From JBGTBD01 sp041749475 (GTDB lineage Bacteria; Pseudomonadota; Alphaproteobacteria; Rickettsiales; UBA998): a stretch of DNA of 24,499 nucleotides. The stretch spans positions 1 through 24,499 of the forward strand of contig JBGTBD010000071.1 in NCBI GenBank assembly GCA_041749475.1, in the 5' to 3' direction. Positions 23,871 through 24,499 of this stretch are shown in pieces (the first letter of the stretch is position 1; every line of letters begins with the position of its first letter). The position numbers were made by a program, and so were the translations under genes. Below the pieces are notes generated by a model. That model was not told the DNA's origin. It saw nothing but the letters and a program-made list of their open reading frames with translations, and searched no databases.

Positions 23871-24242
23871 ATGCGATTTCTTTTGTTTTCAATTCTTCTC
23901 CTCACCGCCTGTGACCGCACCGGCCAGATCAAGAGCGTGACGCACAGCACGTCGGACATCCAACTGGGAATGACGAAAGAGGAAGTGGTAAAAAAACTGG
24001 GCGCTCCCGGAAACCGAAGCTTCTCCGAAACCAAAGAAGCCCTGCAATATTGCGAGAGCGCCTTCAATGGCGACCGTTATCTGACCGTATGGCTGGAAGA
24101 CCAGAAAGTCACCCGCCTCACCACCGACCAAGGCTACGTCATGGACGGCGACTGCGTCCAGCCATACCCCGTCATCGACTGGGGCCAAGTCCCGCCGGAT
24201 ACGAAGATTGAGAAGAATGTGAACGTGAAATCGGAAAAATAA
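23871..24242 (+). CDS. Small lipoprotein with SmpA/OmlA-like domain
   Basis: A 123-residue protein with a short lipoprotein signal peptide. The lipobox is LTAC (11-14), so Cys14 would be lipidated. The next residue is Asp, which in enterobacteria retains lipoproteins in the inner membrane. The mature part contains DIQLGMTKEEVVKKLGAPG, the signature of SmpA/OmlA/BamE-like domains, and CESAFNGDRYLTVWLEDQKVTRL. AAGGA (23858-23862) precedes the ATG. The signal peptide region (about the first 33 bases) is AT-rich like the gene before it, then composition changes sharply to GC-rich. Probably co-transcribed with nuo. A role in complex I or envelope assembly is only a guess. Confidence 0.8.
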   Translation: MRFLLFSILLLTACDRTGQIKSVTHSTSDIQLGMTKEEVVKKLGAPGNRSFSETKEALQYCESAFNGDRYLTVWLEDQKVTRLTTDQGYVMDGDCVQPYPVIDWGQVPPDTKIEKNVNVKSEK

Positions 24243-24250
24243 ATTTCATT

Positions 24251-24316
24251 GTCATTCCTGCAAAGGCAGGAATCCAGCCTATCCACATACTGGATGCCAG
24301 CCTTCACTGGCATGAC
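24251..24316 (+). repeat. Two-hairpin palindromic element, CCTGC subfamily
   Basis: A 66-bp element: gtcat, hairpin tcctgc/gcagga, atccag, loop, ctggat, hairpin gccag/ctggc, atgac. It has the same architecture as the CTGAAC and AATTTT subfamilies but different stem sequences. It sits between the lipoprotein stop and the GIY-YIG gene. Confidence 0.85.
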
Positions 24317-24337
24317 AAACTAAAAAGAGTTTGAGTC

Positions 24338-24499
24338 ATGAAAACATATTGTGTGTATATCATGGCAAGCGGGAGAAACGGCACACTCTATATAGGCGTG
24401 ACAAATGATCTGATGCGTCGTGTATGGGAACATAAGAATAAACTTGGGGAAGGTTTTACGAAAAAATATGATGTTTCCATGCAGATGGTTGCAATTCCC
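24338..24499 (+). CDS. GIY-YIG nuclease domain protein, 5' part only
   Basis: The reading frame is open from ATG 24338 to the window end (54 codons). It translates to a GIY-YIG domain start: CVYIMAS...GTLYIGVTNDLMRRVWEHK, with the two signature strands (VYI and YIG), the conserved Arg of the alpha helix (MRRVWEHK) and EHK. This resembles the short YhbQ/UPF0213-type proteins of 80-100 residues. That family's cellular role is not well defined; some members are reported to be DNA nucleases. The palindromic element ends 21 bp before the ATG. The catalytic Glu expected further on is outside the window. Confidence 0.85.
   Translation, partial: MKTYCVYIMASGRNGTLYIGVTNDLMRRVWEHKNKLGEGFTKKYDVSMQMVAIP

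Overview
The window looks like chromosomal DNA of an alphaproteobacterium. The evidence is an alphaproteobacterial-style nuoABCDEF cluster with a C-terminally extended NuoE, a Rickettsia/Thermus-type long NADP-isocitrate dehydrogenase, a hisZ-purA pair, a PAS_5-like protein, and many short palindromic intergenic repeats. The deep-branching or Micavibrio/Rickettsiales-like flavour is inferred; the sequence does not fix the genus.

Layout from left to right. (1) 1-4143: mrcA (penicillin-binding protein 1A), then prfB (release factor 2) read through an intact programmed +1 frameshift site. (2) 4284-5998: a PAS-like small protein and the tRNA thiouridylase gene mnmA, with a palindromic repeat between them. 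(3) 5999-9477: a leftward two-gene operon encoding a membrane-anchored pseudokinase and a small membrane protein, bracketed on both sides by the same composite block of repeats in the same orientation. (4) 9478-13504, leftward: icd, hisZ and purA. A GTTAGGG-type heptamer array touches the icd stop codon, a 14-bp tandem repeat that can form a hairpin lies upstream of icd, and a palindromic repeat sits between hisZ and purA. (5) 13750-15350: a glycine-rich membrane protein and an HU-family DNA-binding protein with a strong terminator. (6) 15538-15780: tRNA-Val(TAC) and tRNA-Asp(GTC). (7) 15930-17909: a 659-residue protein of unknown function built from degenerate tandem units of about 65 residues. 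(8) 18009-23449: the complex I operon nuoA-B-C-[GNAT]-D-E-F, then an AT-rich gene of foreign appearance, a small lipoprotein, and the start of a GIY-YIG protein cut off by the window end.

Most genes are housekeeping: cell wall synthesis, translation termination, tRNA modification, purine and histidine synthesis, the TCA cycle and respiration. The less ordinary content is the pseudokinase operon and its flanking repeats, the repeat-built 659-residue protein, two accessory genes lodged in the nuo operon (one bracketed by a 10-bp direct repeat that suggests recent insertion), and several families of structured intergenic elements whose stems are conserved by compensatory changes between copies.
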